64,000 nt of DNA from Granulosicoccus sp964449565 (GTDB taxonomy: Bacteria > Pseudomonadota > Gammaproteobacteria > Granulosicoccales > Granulosicoccaceae): positions 1 through 64,000 of the forward strand of contig CAYUZB010000010.1 of NCBI GenBank assembly GCA_964449565.1, in the 5' to 3' direction. The notes under the pieces were generated by a model, which saw nothing but the letters and a program-made list of their open reading frames with translations, ran no database searches and was not told where the DNA came from. Shown one piece after another: positions 52,318-61,362 of this stretch (positions within the stretch are counted from its first letter, which is position 1; each line of letters starts with the position of its first letter). The position numbers and the translations under genes are program-made.

Positions 52318-52362
52318 TTCGAGCATCGAAAAATTTCTAGCATCTATTCAAGGCAAGCAAGC

Positions 52363-52842
52363 ATGATCAAAAACACCCTGTTGGCACTGGTTGCCATGTT
52401 GCCACTGGTAGCCCAGGCCGAGCTTCCCGTAGTGCAAGATGCGTTTATCGCACCAACGCCCCCTGGAGCCAAAGTCGCCGCAGCGTTCATGACCTTTCGT
52501 AATAACGGCAACGATGCTATCGAAATAACAACGGCAACAAGCCCGGCAGTCAATATGGTTGAAATCCATTTAAGTACGATTGTCGACGATGTCGCGTCAA
52601 TGCAAAAGCAAGACAGTGTTCAGGTTCCAGCGGGTGGCTCTGTTGCCTTCAAGCATGGCGGCTATCACTTCATGCTGATGGGCCTTGAAACGCAACTGGT
52701 CGAAGGCGATACCGTGCCGTTGATAATTACAACCAGCGCGGGCGTTATGTATCTCGATGTACCGGTCGGCCAACCCCAAGAAACAACCGAGCTTGAGCAG
52801 CGCAGCGATCACAGCGCAAGCGGCGGGAAAGAGGTCCATTGA
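52363..52842 (+). CDS. Periplasmic copper chaperone PCuAC
   Basis: A 159-residue exported protein with a signal peptide (LLALVAMLPLVAQA). The Met/His copper(I) motif is visible: EIHLS near residue 70 with a Met about ten residues on, and later KHGGYHFMLMGL, the H(M)x10Mx21HxM pattern. PCuAC passes copper to SCO1 or directly to the Cu-A site. It lies directly downstream of the SCO1/SenC gene. Its stop overlaps the psd ATG by one base. Confidence 0.92.
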   Translation: MIKNTLLALVAMLPLVAQAELPVVQDAFIAPTPPGAKVAAAFMTFRNNGNDAIEITTATSPAVNMVEIHLSTIVDDVASMQKQDSVQVPAGGSVAFKHGGYHFMLMGLETQLVEGDTVPLIITTSAGVMYLDVPVGQPQETTELEQRSDHSASGGKEVH

Positions 52843-53705
52843 TGTGGGATTGGATAAAAACATACAGCCTGTATCCGCTACCGCATCATTTGCTGTCCAG
52901 GCTGGTGCTGTGGGCGACTCGTCAGGAGTCGCGTGCAACGCCGGCGGCCATACGTTGGTTTGCCCGGAAATTTGATGTCGATATGAAAGATGCCGTCGAG
53001 GAAGAACTCGGCAGCTATACATCTTTCAATCGATTCTTCACGCGCGCCTTGAAACCCGAGGCAAGACCGATCGACCAGCAAGCTAATTCCATTTGCTCGC
53101 CGGCTGATGGTCGTATATCAGCGATCGGCGAAATCACAGACGGACGAATCTACCAGGCCAAGGGCCGCGACTATTCACTTGACGTTTTGATCGGTGGTGA
53201 TCAGAGCGCCGCACAGCGACTCGCCAACGGCGGTTTCGCGACTATCTATCTATCACCGCGAGATTATCACCGTTTGCACATGCCAGTTGCAGGCACCTTG
53301 TTATCGCAAACACATATACCCGGGCGTCTATTCAGCGTCGGCCCGCACACGGTACGCGCTCTCCCCAATCTATTCGCCCGTAATGAACGAGTCATCGCAC
53401 AATTTGAAACCGAGGTAGGCTTGATGGCCCTGGTTCTCGTCGGTGCGATCAATGTTGCTGCCATAGAAACCGTTTGGCATGGGTTGGTCACCCCGCCACA
53501 ACGACGTTCAATGAGTACGGTCAACTACCCTGATGAACAAGCGGTAAACCTTGCCAAAGGTGACGAGATGGGACGCTTCAATATGGGTTCAACCATCATC
53601 GTACTGATGGAAAATCCGGTGGCCTGGCGAGTCGATATGCAACCAGGGGATGCCGTCAGGATGGGACAATTTCTCGGAAGTCTTCCCGCGCCAACAAAAA
53701 ACTGA
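52842..53705 (+). CDS. psd: Phosphatidylserine decarboxylase
   Basis: A 287-residue proenzyme from the ATG at 52842, which overlaps the preceding TGA by one base; a TTG one codon earlier is less likely. The catalytic triad is Asp89 (CSPADGR), His146 (DYHRLHMPV) and the self-cleavage serine in FNMGSTIIV (Gly249-Ser250), which forms the pyruvoyl prosthetic group. The MGST cleavage motif replaces the more common LGST. It makes phosphatidylethanolamine. The 3' end overlaps the convergent HEACH-motif gene by 50 bases. Confidence 0.95.
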   Translation: MWDWIKTYSLYPLPHHLLSRLVLWATRQESRATPAAIRWFARKFDVDMKDAVEEELGSYTSFNRFFTRALKPEARPIDQQANSICSPADGRISAIGEITDGRIYQAKGRDYSLDVLIGGDQSAAQRLANGGFATIYLSPRDYHRLHMPVAGTLLSQTHIPGRLFSVGPHTVRALPNLFARNERVIAQFETEVGLMALVLVGAINVAAIETVWHGLVTPPQRRSMSTVNYPDEQAVNLAKGDEMGRFNMGSTIIVLMENPVAWRVDMQPGDAVRMGQFLGSLPAPTKN

Positions 53706-54126
53706 TGGCATCCTCGGCATCTTCATTGAACCACGCCCTGGCACTGCCAAGGCGGAACGAATAGCCCCAACGATCCATGTCACTGAACATGCGCTCACGC
53801 CCCATACCTGGTATGCGATCGCTAAGCACAATTTGCAGATAACACACCGCGTTTTCCTCGACAGCTGTCCCCTTGGCATCGGTATGTAATTGTTGACGAC
53901 GCTGTTCGGACATCAGTAACCAGTGACAGGCCTCGTGCAAGGCAGAGTGCACCGGCGTGTCGCAGCGAACATAAAGACTATGTTTGATCAAACCCGCTTC
54001 TTCTTCGCCCCAATGACTGCCAGGTATCGCCTGACCATCCGGTACGCGGCAAACTTCAAGGCCAAAGGGCGTCAATAACGATTCCAGCGGTTCGAACCCG
54101 GTCTCCACCAGACGCAGGACGTCCAT
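53656..54126 (-). CDS. Small HEACH-motif zincin-like protein of unknown function
   Basis: A 156-residue protein with a HEACHW motif (His64-Glu65-x-x-His68), preceded by LIKHSLYVRCDTPVHSALHEACHWLLMS and followed by EENAVCYLQIVLSDRIPGMGRERMFSDMDRWGYSFRLGSARAWFNEDAEDA. HExxH suggests a zinc-dependent hydrolase or a structural metal site. Similar conserved hypothetical proteins occur beside psd or epmA genes in gammaproteobacteria, but no function is known. It overlaps psd by 50 bases at its 3' end and the stop of epmA by one base. Confidence 0.7.
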   Translation of the reverse strand: MDVLRLVETGFEPLESLLTPFGLEVCRVPDGQAIPGSHWGEEEAGLIKHSLYVRCDTPVHSALHEACHWLLMSEQRRQQLHTDAKGTAVEENAVCYLQIVLSDRIPGMGRERMFSDMDRWGYSFRLGSARAWFNEDAEDAISFLLAREDFREIVPS

Positions 54127-55112
54127 CAGGCACGCTCCGCCGGAAACGCCATGACATTTTCTATGGTAGCGCTATCGGTGAGCACCATCAGCAGTCGATC
54201 AAGCCCCAAGGCAATACCAGCGCACTGTGGCATGCCAGCTTCCAAGGCCGCGATGAGATGTTCATCGACTGGTACAGCGCAGTTGGTATGTTGCCGAACA
54301 TGATTTTCACTGCTGAACCGGGCAGCTTGTGTTTCAGCATCCAACAACTCATGAAAAGCATTCGCCAATTCGACTTCACCTGCGTAAACTTCAAAGCGTT
54401 CAGCCACGCTTCGATTGTTTGCATCAATGCCCACCTTGGCCAATGCAGCTTGACTGGCCGGATAATCGGTTAAAAAGGTTATGCGTTCGGTATCGAACGT
54501 CGGCAGCACAAATTCATCGAAGAAAAGATCAAGCGCCGCGTCAAGATCATCACCAATCGCATCAGGATAAGAACGCCCGTGTTGCTCAAAATGCTGTTTT
54601 ATATCGTTGACCACCAATGATTCCGGCCACGCACCAAGATGCTTACGCACCACTTCACCGTAAGACAAGATTACTGGCTCGTGCCAGACACGGCCAAAAA
54701 CCTGCCAGATCGTGTTCAACAGAGCCGACACATCCTGCAACAGATCATGATGATCAAAGCCTGTGCGATACCACTCAAGTAAACTGAATTCGATATTGTG
54801 GTAACGCCCTGATTCATCGCGACGAAACACCTGTGCTATCTGATAGATATCCCGCCGGTACGCGCTAAGCAACCGCTTCATCGGGAATTCCGGGGAGGTA
54901 TGCAAGTACCACGCTGCAGCTGAGCCATCACTTGCTACCACACTGTGAACCTGTGGATCGGTTGCCGCATGGCGGGACAGGACAGGTGTCACGACTTCGA
55001 GGATATCATTGACTTGCATCCAGTCGCGAATGCAGAGGCGCAAACGGGCGCCGGCTTCAAGAATTTCTAATGTTGCTGTGGGATGCCAGAGCGGGGTTTG
55101 CTTTGTCGTCAA
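54126..55112 (-). CDS. epmA: EpmA, EF-P lysyl-lysine transferase (class II LysRS-like)
   Basis: A 328-residue class II aminoacyl-tRNA synthetase paralogue without the anticodon-binding domain. Motif 2 reads FRRDESGRYHNIEFSLLEWYR, and the motif 3 region CAGIALGLDRLLM is near the C-terminus. EpmA attaches (R)-beta-lysine, made by EpmB, to the EF-P lysine. It overlaps the efp stop by four bases, a direct functional coupling. epmB is not in this window. Confidence 0.95.
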   Translation of the reverse strand: MTTKQTPLWHPTATLEILEAGARLRLCIRDWMQVNDILEVVTPVLSRHAATDPQVHSVVASDGSAAAWYLHTSPEFPMKRLLSAYRRDIYQIAQVFRRDESGRYHNIEFSLLEWYRTGFDHHDLLQDVSALLNTIWQVFGRVWHEPVILSYGEVVRKHLGAWPESLVVNDIKQHFEQHGRSYPDAIGDDLDAALDLFFDEFVLPTFDTERITFLTDYPASQAALAKVGIDANNRSVAERFEVYAGEVELANAFHELLDAETQAARFSSENHVRQHTNCAVPVDEHLIAALEAGMPQCAGIALGLDRLLMVLTDSATIENVMAFPAERA

Positions 55113-55678
55113 GACTTGACCCGGGAAACATACTCGCCATTGCGTGTATCGATCTTGATTTTCTCGCCTTCCTCAATGAACAGCGGCACCTTGACCACGG
55201 CACCGGTTTCCATATAAGCAGGCTTGTTTCCACCGGTCGCGGTATCGCCACGCACACCAGGGTCAGTTTCCTTGATCACCATTTCAACAAAGTTGGGTGG
55301 CGTGACCGCCAGCGGTTGCCCGTTGTACAAGGTGACTTCACACATCGCCTCATCCATAAGCCACAGGCGAGCATCACCAACCGCAGTTTTGTCGGCAGCA
55401 AGTTGTTCATAGCTTGCCGGATCCATGAAATGCCAGAGCTCCCCATCGGAGTACAGGTACTGCATTTCGGTGTCCATGACATCAGCCGATTCAACGCTTT
55501 CACCTGATTTGAAGGTTCGCTCCACAACCCGTCCAGTTTTCAGATTACGCACCTTGGTACGGGTAAAGGCCTGGCCCTTGCCGGGCTTGACAAATTCGTT
55601 GCTCACGATGCTGTGCGGATCGCCGTCGAGCATGATTTTCAATCCGCCCTTGAATTCGTTGGTGCTGTAGTTCGCCAT
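55109..55678 (-). CDS. efp: Elongation factor P
   Basis: A 189-residue EF-P with the modified loop VKPGKGQA; the target lysine is Lys34. Three KOW/OB domains are consistent with length, and the C-terminus reads EEGEKIKIDTRNGEYVSRVK. It relieves stalling at polyproline stretches. The PGKG loop and adjacent epmA indicate beta-lysylation rather than rhamnosylation or 5-aminopentanol modification. It overlaps epmA by four bases. Confidence 0.96.
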   Translation of the reverse strand: MANYSTNEFKGGLKIMLDGDPHSIVSNEFVKPGKGQAFTRTKVRNLKTGRVVERTFKSGESVESADVMDTEMQYLYSDGELWHFMDPASYEQLAADKTAVGDARLWLMDEAMCEVTLYNGQPLAVTPPNFVEMVIKETDPGVRGDTATGGNKPAYMETGAVVKVPLFIEEGEKIKIDTRNGEYVSRVKS

Positions 55679-55689
55679 GGTGATCCCTA

Positions 55690-57048
55690 GTGTCAGTTGA
55701 CTGCCGCGAGCGGCCTCGCATTATAACGGAGAAAGTCAGCGCAATTCGCAACCGTCTAACTACACTTGATTCAGACCAACGAAAGTTTGAATTTTCCGTC
55801 CGCGTGAGTACCAGATCCGAACAGTCCAGAAGCTCTGTCCAATTATCAGTCATTGTGGTGGCCACCGATGACAGGACACGGGGGGCACTGAAGAACCAGG
55901 TCAGCATCAGTCGCCGCATATCACATCTCGTCGACGTCAGAGACTCAGTCGCCCTGCGTCACGAACTCGCAGTACATCACTATGATCTGGCCATACTGAT
56001 GCTCGAAGATGACGAAGAGCGCTTGCCTGCCTGCTTGCTCCGATACCCCGACCTTCGCGTGCTTGTCATTGTTCCGCACCGCAAGATAGGACCGCTTGAT
56101 ATTTGGTTGCAACAAGGCGCCAGCGAAGTGGTCAGCATGCAAAAACCCGCCAGCTTGACTCACGCCCTGGGCCGACTCATAGATGAATGCAGTTTGATAA
56201 GCGAGCTACACCAGGCAAACGAAAAAATCCACCTTCAGCAACGCATTCACTATACGCTCCTGTCGAATCATCCTCACGCTGTGATGTTGCGTTGCGAAGA
56301 ATCCATATTGGATGCCAACGATGCACTGCAGTCATTGCTGCGTCCGAATCATCTTTCTAACGACGTGAAATCATTCGATGATATATGGGGTAACTGGCTA
56401 CGCTGGTTGTCGCCAGAGTCCAGAGCCACAATCGACAAATTGCCAAGCGACAGCCCTTCACACCTCGAAGTCACATCACAAGCAGGGAATCGCTATAAAG
56501 CCTGTGTACAAGCCATACAATTCCCCGCGCATCAGGCACAGCTGATCAGTATCGATCCCGAACCATTGACTTCGCTCAGTGAGGGCATTGCCTTGCAAGG
56601 AAATGTTAACGCCAGTGTGTCACGAGTGTCGGCAACTGAGTCATTGAACGCGCGCTTGCAAGCGTTTCTCGGCTCGACACTGACAACCCGACGCTATACC
56701 GCAATGCTGGTGCAATTCCCCGAACTCGCCTCTGCACAGACCAACGATGGCGTCGAACGAACCTTGCAAGACTTATCGATAAACCGCGCACACGATACCT
56801 TGAAACGCTGCTTCCCCGAAAAGACATTGCTAGCGCGAGCCAGTAAGAGCGCCTTGCTTCTGGTAAGCCCAGCCAGCGATCAGCCGTCTCGCAGTGCCGC
56901 TAATTACGCCCACGAAGTTCTCGGATCGCTGGGCGGCCTTACCGATGCCGATACCGGTATTAAAATCAACACGCTGACCGTGTCACCAGAATCGTTGAAT
57001 GCCAGCGAAATGATCCGACGGCTAGGCTCTCACGCGCGAGCGGCCTGA
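55690..57048 (+). CDS. REC/PAS protein with degenerate C-terminal GGDEF-like domain (FimX-like)
   Basis: Up to 452 residues. The start is uncertain: GTG at 55690, or GTG at 55804, which would give 414 residues and begin closer to the domain. A response-regulator-like domain (VIVVATDDRTRGALKNQ to YDLAILMLEDDE to VIVPHRK) is followed by a coiled coil (LHQANEKIHLQQRI) and a PAS-like segment (HPHAVMLRCEESILDANDALQSLL). The C-terminal part has the spacing of a GGDEF domain but no GGDEF motif, and no EAL domain. This resembles the front part of FimX-type regulators of twitching motility. The role is inferred. Confidence 0.45.
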   Translation: MSVDCRERPRIITEKVSAIRNRLTTLDSDQRKFEFSVRVSTRSEQSRSSVQLSVIVVATDDRTRGALKNQVSISRRISHLVDVRDSVALRHELAVHHYDLAILMLEDDEERLPACLLRYPDLRVLVIVPHRKIGPLDIWLQQGASEVVSMQKPASLTHALGRLIDECSLISELHQANEKIHLQQRIHYTLLSNHPHAVMLRCEESILDANDALQSLLRPNHLSNDVKSFDDIWGNWLRWLSPESRATIDKLPSDSPSHLEVTSQAGNRYKACVQAIQFPAHQAQLISIDPEPLTSLSEGIALQGNVNASVSRVSATESLNARLQAFLGSTLTTRRYTAMLVQFPELASAQTNDGVERTLQDLSINRAHDTLKRCFPEKTLLARASKSALLLVSPASDQPSRSAANYAHEVLGSLGGLTDADTGIKINTLTVSPESLNASEMIRRLGSHARAA

Positions 57049-57157
57049 TCAACTATCCAGGCCTTGTCCAGGCCTTCTAACGCCACAATGCACACATCCA
57101 GCGGCGGATGCGTTGATGAGTCAGCAAGATCGGTCAGTCTATTCATTGATCGGCAAA

Positions 57158-59614
57158 TCAGGACTCGATATCGACCCGCTGTACCGTTTGGAATCCTCGC
57201 GGCAGCTTGCGTCCTCGCTGTCCACGAGCGCCCGCATAGTCATCAAGCTCGCGGAACTTGATGACCGTATGTCGCTTGCCACTGGTAATCCGCAGCTTGG
57301 CCCCCGGCGACAAGACAGACAAGGCCACCATCGATTCTTCACCGGCCTTGAACTTCTTGCTTGGTATATTGAAAATCTTGTTGCCCTTGCCCTTGGACAT
57401 CTCCGGCAGCTCACCGACCGGAAAGGTCAACATACTGCCAGAACTACTGATGGACGCAACCACATCTTCGGTCAGTGACTTCACCGGAACCGCCGGCAAG
57501 ACATCCGCACCGGCAGGCACACTGATCACCGCCTTGCCACTTTTGTTACGGCTAACAAGATCGCCAAGGGTCGCGACAAAACCATAGCCAGCACTGGTGG
57601 AAAACAGATATTTCTCATCGTCGCTTCCCATCAAGACACTGATGAAGCGCGACCCGTCTGGTGGTTTCAGGCGCCCACTGATCGGCTCACCCAGACCACG
57701 CGCCGATGGGAAACCATGTGCCGGTACGCAGTACACGCGTCCGGTGGAATCCAGGAACATGGCAGTACCATTGGTGCGTCCTCGGGCCGCACTCTGAAAT
57801 GCATCACCTGCCTTGTAGTTAAGGGTAACAGGGTCCACATCAAGGCCCTTGCCTGCCCGAACCCAACCACGTTCGGACAACACCACCGTAATCGCCTCAC
57901 TCGGTATCAGATCTGCCTCGGAAATCGCCTGAGCAGCTTCACGGGCAACGATCGCGGAGCGGCGCTCATCACCATAGGTTTCTATATCCTCCTTGAGTTC
58001 ATTCTTGACCAAGGTCTTCATGCGTCGATCCGAGCCAAGTGTCGCCTGCAGACTGTCCCGCTCCTCGATGAGCTTGTCTTGCTCACCCTGAATCTTCATC
58101 TCCTCGAGTTGCGCAAGATGACGCAATTTGAGTTCAAGGATCGCTTCGGCCTGTTCATCACTGATTTTGAACCGCTTCATCAGTACTGGCTTCGGCTCAT
58201 CGTTGTTGCGAATAATCGCGATGACCTCATCAATATTGAGATAGGCGATCATCAAGCCTTCAAGAATATGCAGCCGCTTCTCAACCTTATCGAGCCGCCA
58301 TTGCAAACGACGTCGTACGGTTTCCATACGATAGACAAGCCATTCCTTCAGCATTGGCAGGAGAGCTTTGACTTGCGGTCGACCATCGAGTCCGATCACG
58401 TTCATGTTGACGCGATAAGTACGTTCAAGATCCGTGGTCGCGAAAAGGTGCTGCATAAGATCGCCGACATCGACTCGGTTACTGCGCGGCGTTATGACAA
58501 GGCGCGTAGGATTTTCATGATCTGATTCATCGCGCAAGTCTTCAACCATCGGCAGTTTTTTTGCCTGCATCTGTTGATGGATCTGTTGCAGTACCTTGGC
58601 ACCCGAAACCTGAAAAGGCAGTGCGGTAACGATGATGTCAGGCCCTTCACGTTCATAGATGGCACGACAGCGCAAGCCGCCATGACCCGTTTCATAGATG
58701 GACCGAATATCCTCGGCTGAAGATATGATTTCAGCAGGCGTTGGATAGTCCGGCCCTTTTATATAGGTGAGCAAATCGTCTAGTGTTGCGCGCGGTTTAT
58801 CGAGTAGATGAATACAGGCATTGCCGACTTCCACAACATTATGCGGTGGAATGTCAGTCGCCATGCCAACCGCTATACCCGTTGTACTGTTCAACAAAAT
58901 ATGCGGCAGACGCGATGGCAACAACGAAGGTTCTTTCAAGGTGCCATCAAAATTTGCGACAAAATCAACCGTCCCCTGCCCCAGTTCCTGCAGCAGAGTC
59001 TTGCTGAATTTTGCCAGACGCGACTCGGTGTAACGCATGGCAGCGAAGGATTTGGGATCATCCTGTGAACCCCAGTTTCCTTGACCGTCGACTAGCGGGT
59101 ATCGATAGGTAAACGGTTGTGCCATCAGTACCATCGCCTCATAACAAGCGGTATCACCATGCGGATGAAACTTGCCGAGTACATCGCCGACGGTTCGGGC
59201 CGACTTCTTGTGTTTGGATACCGCAGACAAGCCTAGCTCTGACATTGCATAAATGATGCGTCGCTGCACAGGCTTGAGGCCATCACCGATATGCGGCAAG
59301 GCCCGATCGAGAATGACGTACATCGAATAATCGAGGTAAGCCTTCTCGGTGTAGGCGCTGACCGCAAGCTCCTCGACGGATTCACCAATGAACTCGGCAC
59401 CAGCCAAAATCAGCGACTGTTGTCGTTCCTTGCTGTCAGCTCGCTTGGCCTTACCAGGACGCTTCGTCTTTGGCTCGTCACTAAGTTTTTCTTCGGTTTT
59501 TTTCGCCGTTTTCCTGGACACTTTTTTAGCGTTTTTACTGGCGGTCTTCTTCTCGACCTTACCGGCTTTCGCTTTCTTTTTAGAACTACTGGAGGTTTTT
59601 TTTCGGGCGGCCAT
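57158..59614 (-). CDS. parC: DNA topoisomerase IV subunit A
   Basis: An 818-residue type IIA topoisomerase. The core starts around residue 80 (YTEKAYLDYSMYVILDRALPHIGDGLKPVQRRI). The quinolone region reads HPHGDTACYEAMVLMAQPF, and the catalytic tyrosine is in MRYTESRLAKF. No GyrA box is present, which separates it from GyrA. The surplus over the E. coli length (752) is an N-terminal tail of about 65 residues rich in Lys/Ala/Ser (MAARKKTSSSSKKKAKAG and following), histone-H1-like in composition. It lies upstream of nothing obvious; pgi precedes it in transcription direction. Confidence 0.95.
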   Translation of the reverse strand: MAARKKTSSSSKKKAKAGKVEKKTASKNAKKVSRKTAKKTEEKLSDEPKTKRPGKAKRADSKERQQSLILAGAEFIGESVEELAVSAYTEKAYLDYSMYVILDRALPHIGDGLKPVQRRIIYAMSELGLSAVSKHKKSARTVGDVLGKFHPHGDTACYEAMVLMAQPFTYRYPLVDGQGNWGSQDDPKSFAAMRYTESRLAKFSKTLLQELGQGTVDFVANFDGTLKEPSLLPSRLPHILLNSTTGIAVGMATDIPPHNVVEVGNACIHLLDKPRATLDDLLTYIKGPDYPTPAEIISSAEDIRSIYETGHGGLRCRAIYEREGPDIIVTALPFQVSGAKVLQQIHQQMQAKKLPMVEDLRDESDHENPTRLVITPRSNRVDVGDLMQHLFATTDLERTYRVNMNVIGLDGRPQVKALLPMLKEWLVYRMETVRRRLQWRLDKVEKRLHILEGLMIAYLNIDEVIAIIRNNDEPKPVLMKRFKISDEQAEAILELKLRHLAQLEEMKIQGEQDKLIEERDSLQATLGSDRRMKTLVKNELKEDIETYGDERRSAIVAREAAQAISEADLIPSEAITVVLSERGWVRAGKGLDVDPVTLNYKAGDAFQSAARGRTNGTAMFLDSTGRVYCVPAHGFPSARGLGEPISGRLKPPDGSRFISVLMGSDDEKYLFSTSAGYGFVATLGDLVSRNKSGKAVISVPAGADVLPAVPVKSLTEDVVASISSSGSMLTFPVGELPEMSKGKGNKIFNIPSKKFKAGEESMVALSVLSPGAKLRITSGKRHTVIKFRELDDYAGARGQRGRKLPRGFQTVQRVDIES

Positions 59615-59621
59615 AGGGTTT

Positions 59622-61274
59622 TCAGGCGTGCAGATGCTTGAGCTTCAGCGCTCGATTGATCAAACCATTGGTTGACGCATCGTGCGAACCGACAGATGTT
59701 TGGGTTTGCATTTCCGAGACAATCGACTGGGCAAGTTGTTTACCCAGCTCAACACCCCACTGATCGAAAGGGTTGATATCCCAAATAGCGGCTTCGACGT
59801 AAACTTTGTGCTCATACAGCGCGATCAAGGCGCCCAACGCATGCGGGTCCATTCTTTGCGCAAGAATGGTATTGCTTGGTCGATTGCCAGCAAAGCAGCG
59901 ATGCCCCAACAGCCTTTCGATTTCATCTTTCGGAATACCCGCTGCAGACATTTCGATCGTGACCGCTTCACTATCCTTGCCAAGCATCAAAGCCTCCGAT
60001 TGGGCAAAACAATTGGCCATCAATAATTCATGGTGATTACCCATCGGGTTCAGCGATTCGAGCGGCATGATGAAGTCGGTCGGGATGATATGGGTGCCCT
60101 GATGCAATAGCTGAAAGAAAGCATGCTGACCATTGGTTCCAGGTTCACCCCAGATTATCGGACCGGTTGCATGATGCACATCACTCCCATCTCGATGTAC
60201 GGATTTACCGTTGCTTTCCATCGTCAGCTGCTGCAGATAGGCGGGAAACCGGTGCAAGTACTGATCATAAGGTGCAATCAGATGGCTGGTACTGCCACGA
60301 AAATTTGAATACCAGATCGTTAGCAAGGCCAAGGTGACCGGCATGTTCTCGGCCAGCGGTGCATCCCGGAAATGCGTGTCCATATCATGCCCGCCTTGCA
60401 AAAACTGCTCAAAGCGATCCATGCCGATAGCAAGCACAATAGGCAGGCCGATCGCAGACCATAGTGAATAGCGTCCACCGACCCAATCCCAAAAGCCGAA
60501 CATGTTTTTGGTGTCGATGCCGAACTCGCCGACCGCATCGCCATTGGTCGATACGGCGACAAAATGCTTGGCGACATCATTTTCACTGGCGGCAGAATCA
60601 AGAAACCAGGTGCGCGCTGAATGCGCATTGGTCAGCGTCTCTTGCGTTGTGAACGTTTTGGACGCGATTATGAACAGCGTGGTTTCGGGGTCAACCTTGG
60701 CAAGGGCCTGAAACAGATGCGAGTCATCAACATTAGAGACAAAATGAAAGCTCAACCGTTCATGGGTAAATGGCGCAAGTGCCTCGACCGCCATCAGCGG
60801 CCCCAGATCGGACCCGCCGATACCAATATTGACAATGTCAGTAATCGGTTTGCCCGTGAAGCCCACCCATTTGCCACTACGCACAGCCTCCGAAAAAACC
60901 CGTATGCGAGACAGAACATCAAGAACGCCTGGCATCACGTCTTGGCCATCAACCATGACCGGATCACCCGAACGGTTGCGCAAGGCCGTATGCAAGGCTG
61001 CACGATGTTCTGTCGAATTGACCGTGTCACCGGCGAACAAGGCTTTGATTTTTCCCGCAAGATCCTGTCGCTCGGCCAATGACAGCAACAAGGACCGAGT
61101 TTCGTCATTAATATGATTCTTGGAATAGTCCAGAAACAAGCCTGCGACACTAAGCTGATAACGTTCGAAACGCTCAGGGTCAGTGGCAAAAAGGTGCTTG
61201 AGTGACGTTTGGGCGTGCGCAAGCTGATGCCGTTCGAGTGCTTGCCACTCCTCTAGCTCTATCGGTTTTTTCAT
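59622..61274 (-). CDS. pgi: Glucose-6-phosphate isomerase
   Basis: About 550 residues from the ATG at 61274 (MKKPIELEEWQAL); an ATG at 61304 adds ten unlike residues. Family motifs are VNIGIGGSDLGPLMAVEAL, the glycolytic signature FGFWDWVGGRYSLWSAIGLP and GEPGTNGQHAFFQLLHQG, with the C-terminal NPFDQWGVELGKQLA. It interconverts glucose-6-phosphate and fructose-6-phosphate. It is seven bases upstream of the parC start and divergent from the acyltransferase gene. Confidence 0.96.
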   Translation of the reverse strand: MKKPIELEEWQALERHQLAHAQTSLKHLFATDPERFERYQLSVAGLFLDYSKNHINDETRSLLLSLAERQDLAGKIKALFAGDTVNSTEHRAALHTALRNRSGDPVMVDGQDVMPGVLDVLSRIRVFSEAVRSGKWVGFTGKPITDIVNIGIGGSDLGPLMAVEALAPFTHERLSFHFVSNVDDSHLFQALAKVDPETTLFIIASKTFTTQETLTNAHSARTWFLDSAASENDVAKHFVAVSTNGDAVGEFGIDTKNMFGFWDWVGGRYSLWSAIGLPIVLAIGMDRFEQFLQGGHDMDTHFRDAPLAENMPVTLALLTIWYSNFRGSTSHLIAPYDQYLHRFPAYLQQLTMESNGKSVHRDGSDVHHATGPIIWGEPGTNGQHAFFQLLHQGTHIIPTDFIMPLESLNPMGNHHELLMANCFAQSEALMLGKDSEAVTIEMSAAGIPKDEIERLLGHRCFAGNRPSNTILAQRMDPHALGALIALYEHKVYVEAAIWDINPFDQWGVELGKQLAQSIVSEMQTQTSVGSHDASTNGLINRALKLKHLHA

Positions 61275-61362
61275 GGGTGCAGTAAAGTACCAGCGAGGGT
61301 TCATGCAAAGACTATACGAAGAACCTCAATTGTAGCTGTTCCGCCGGTGGCCCGTCCGTATC

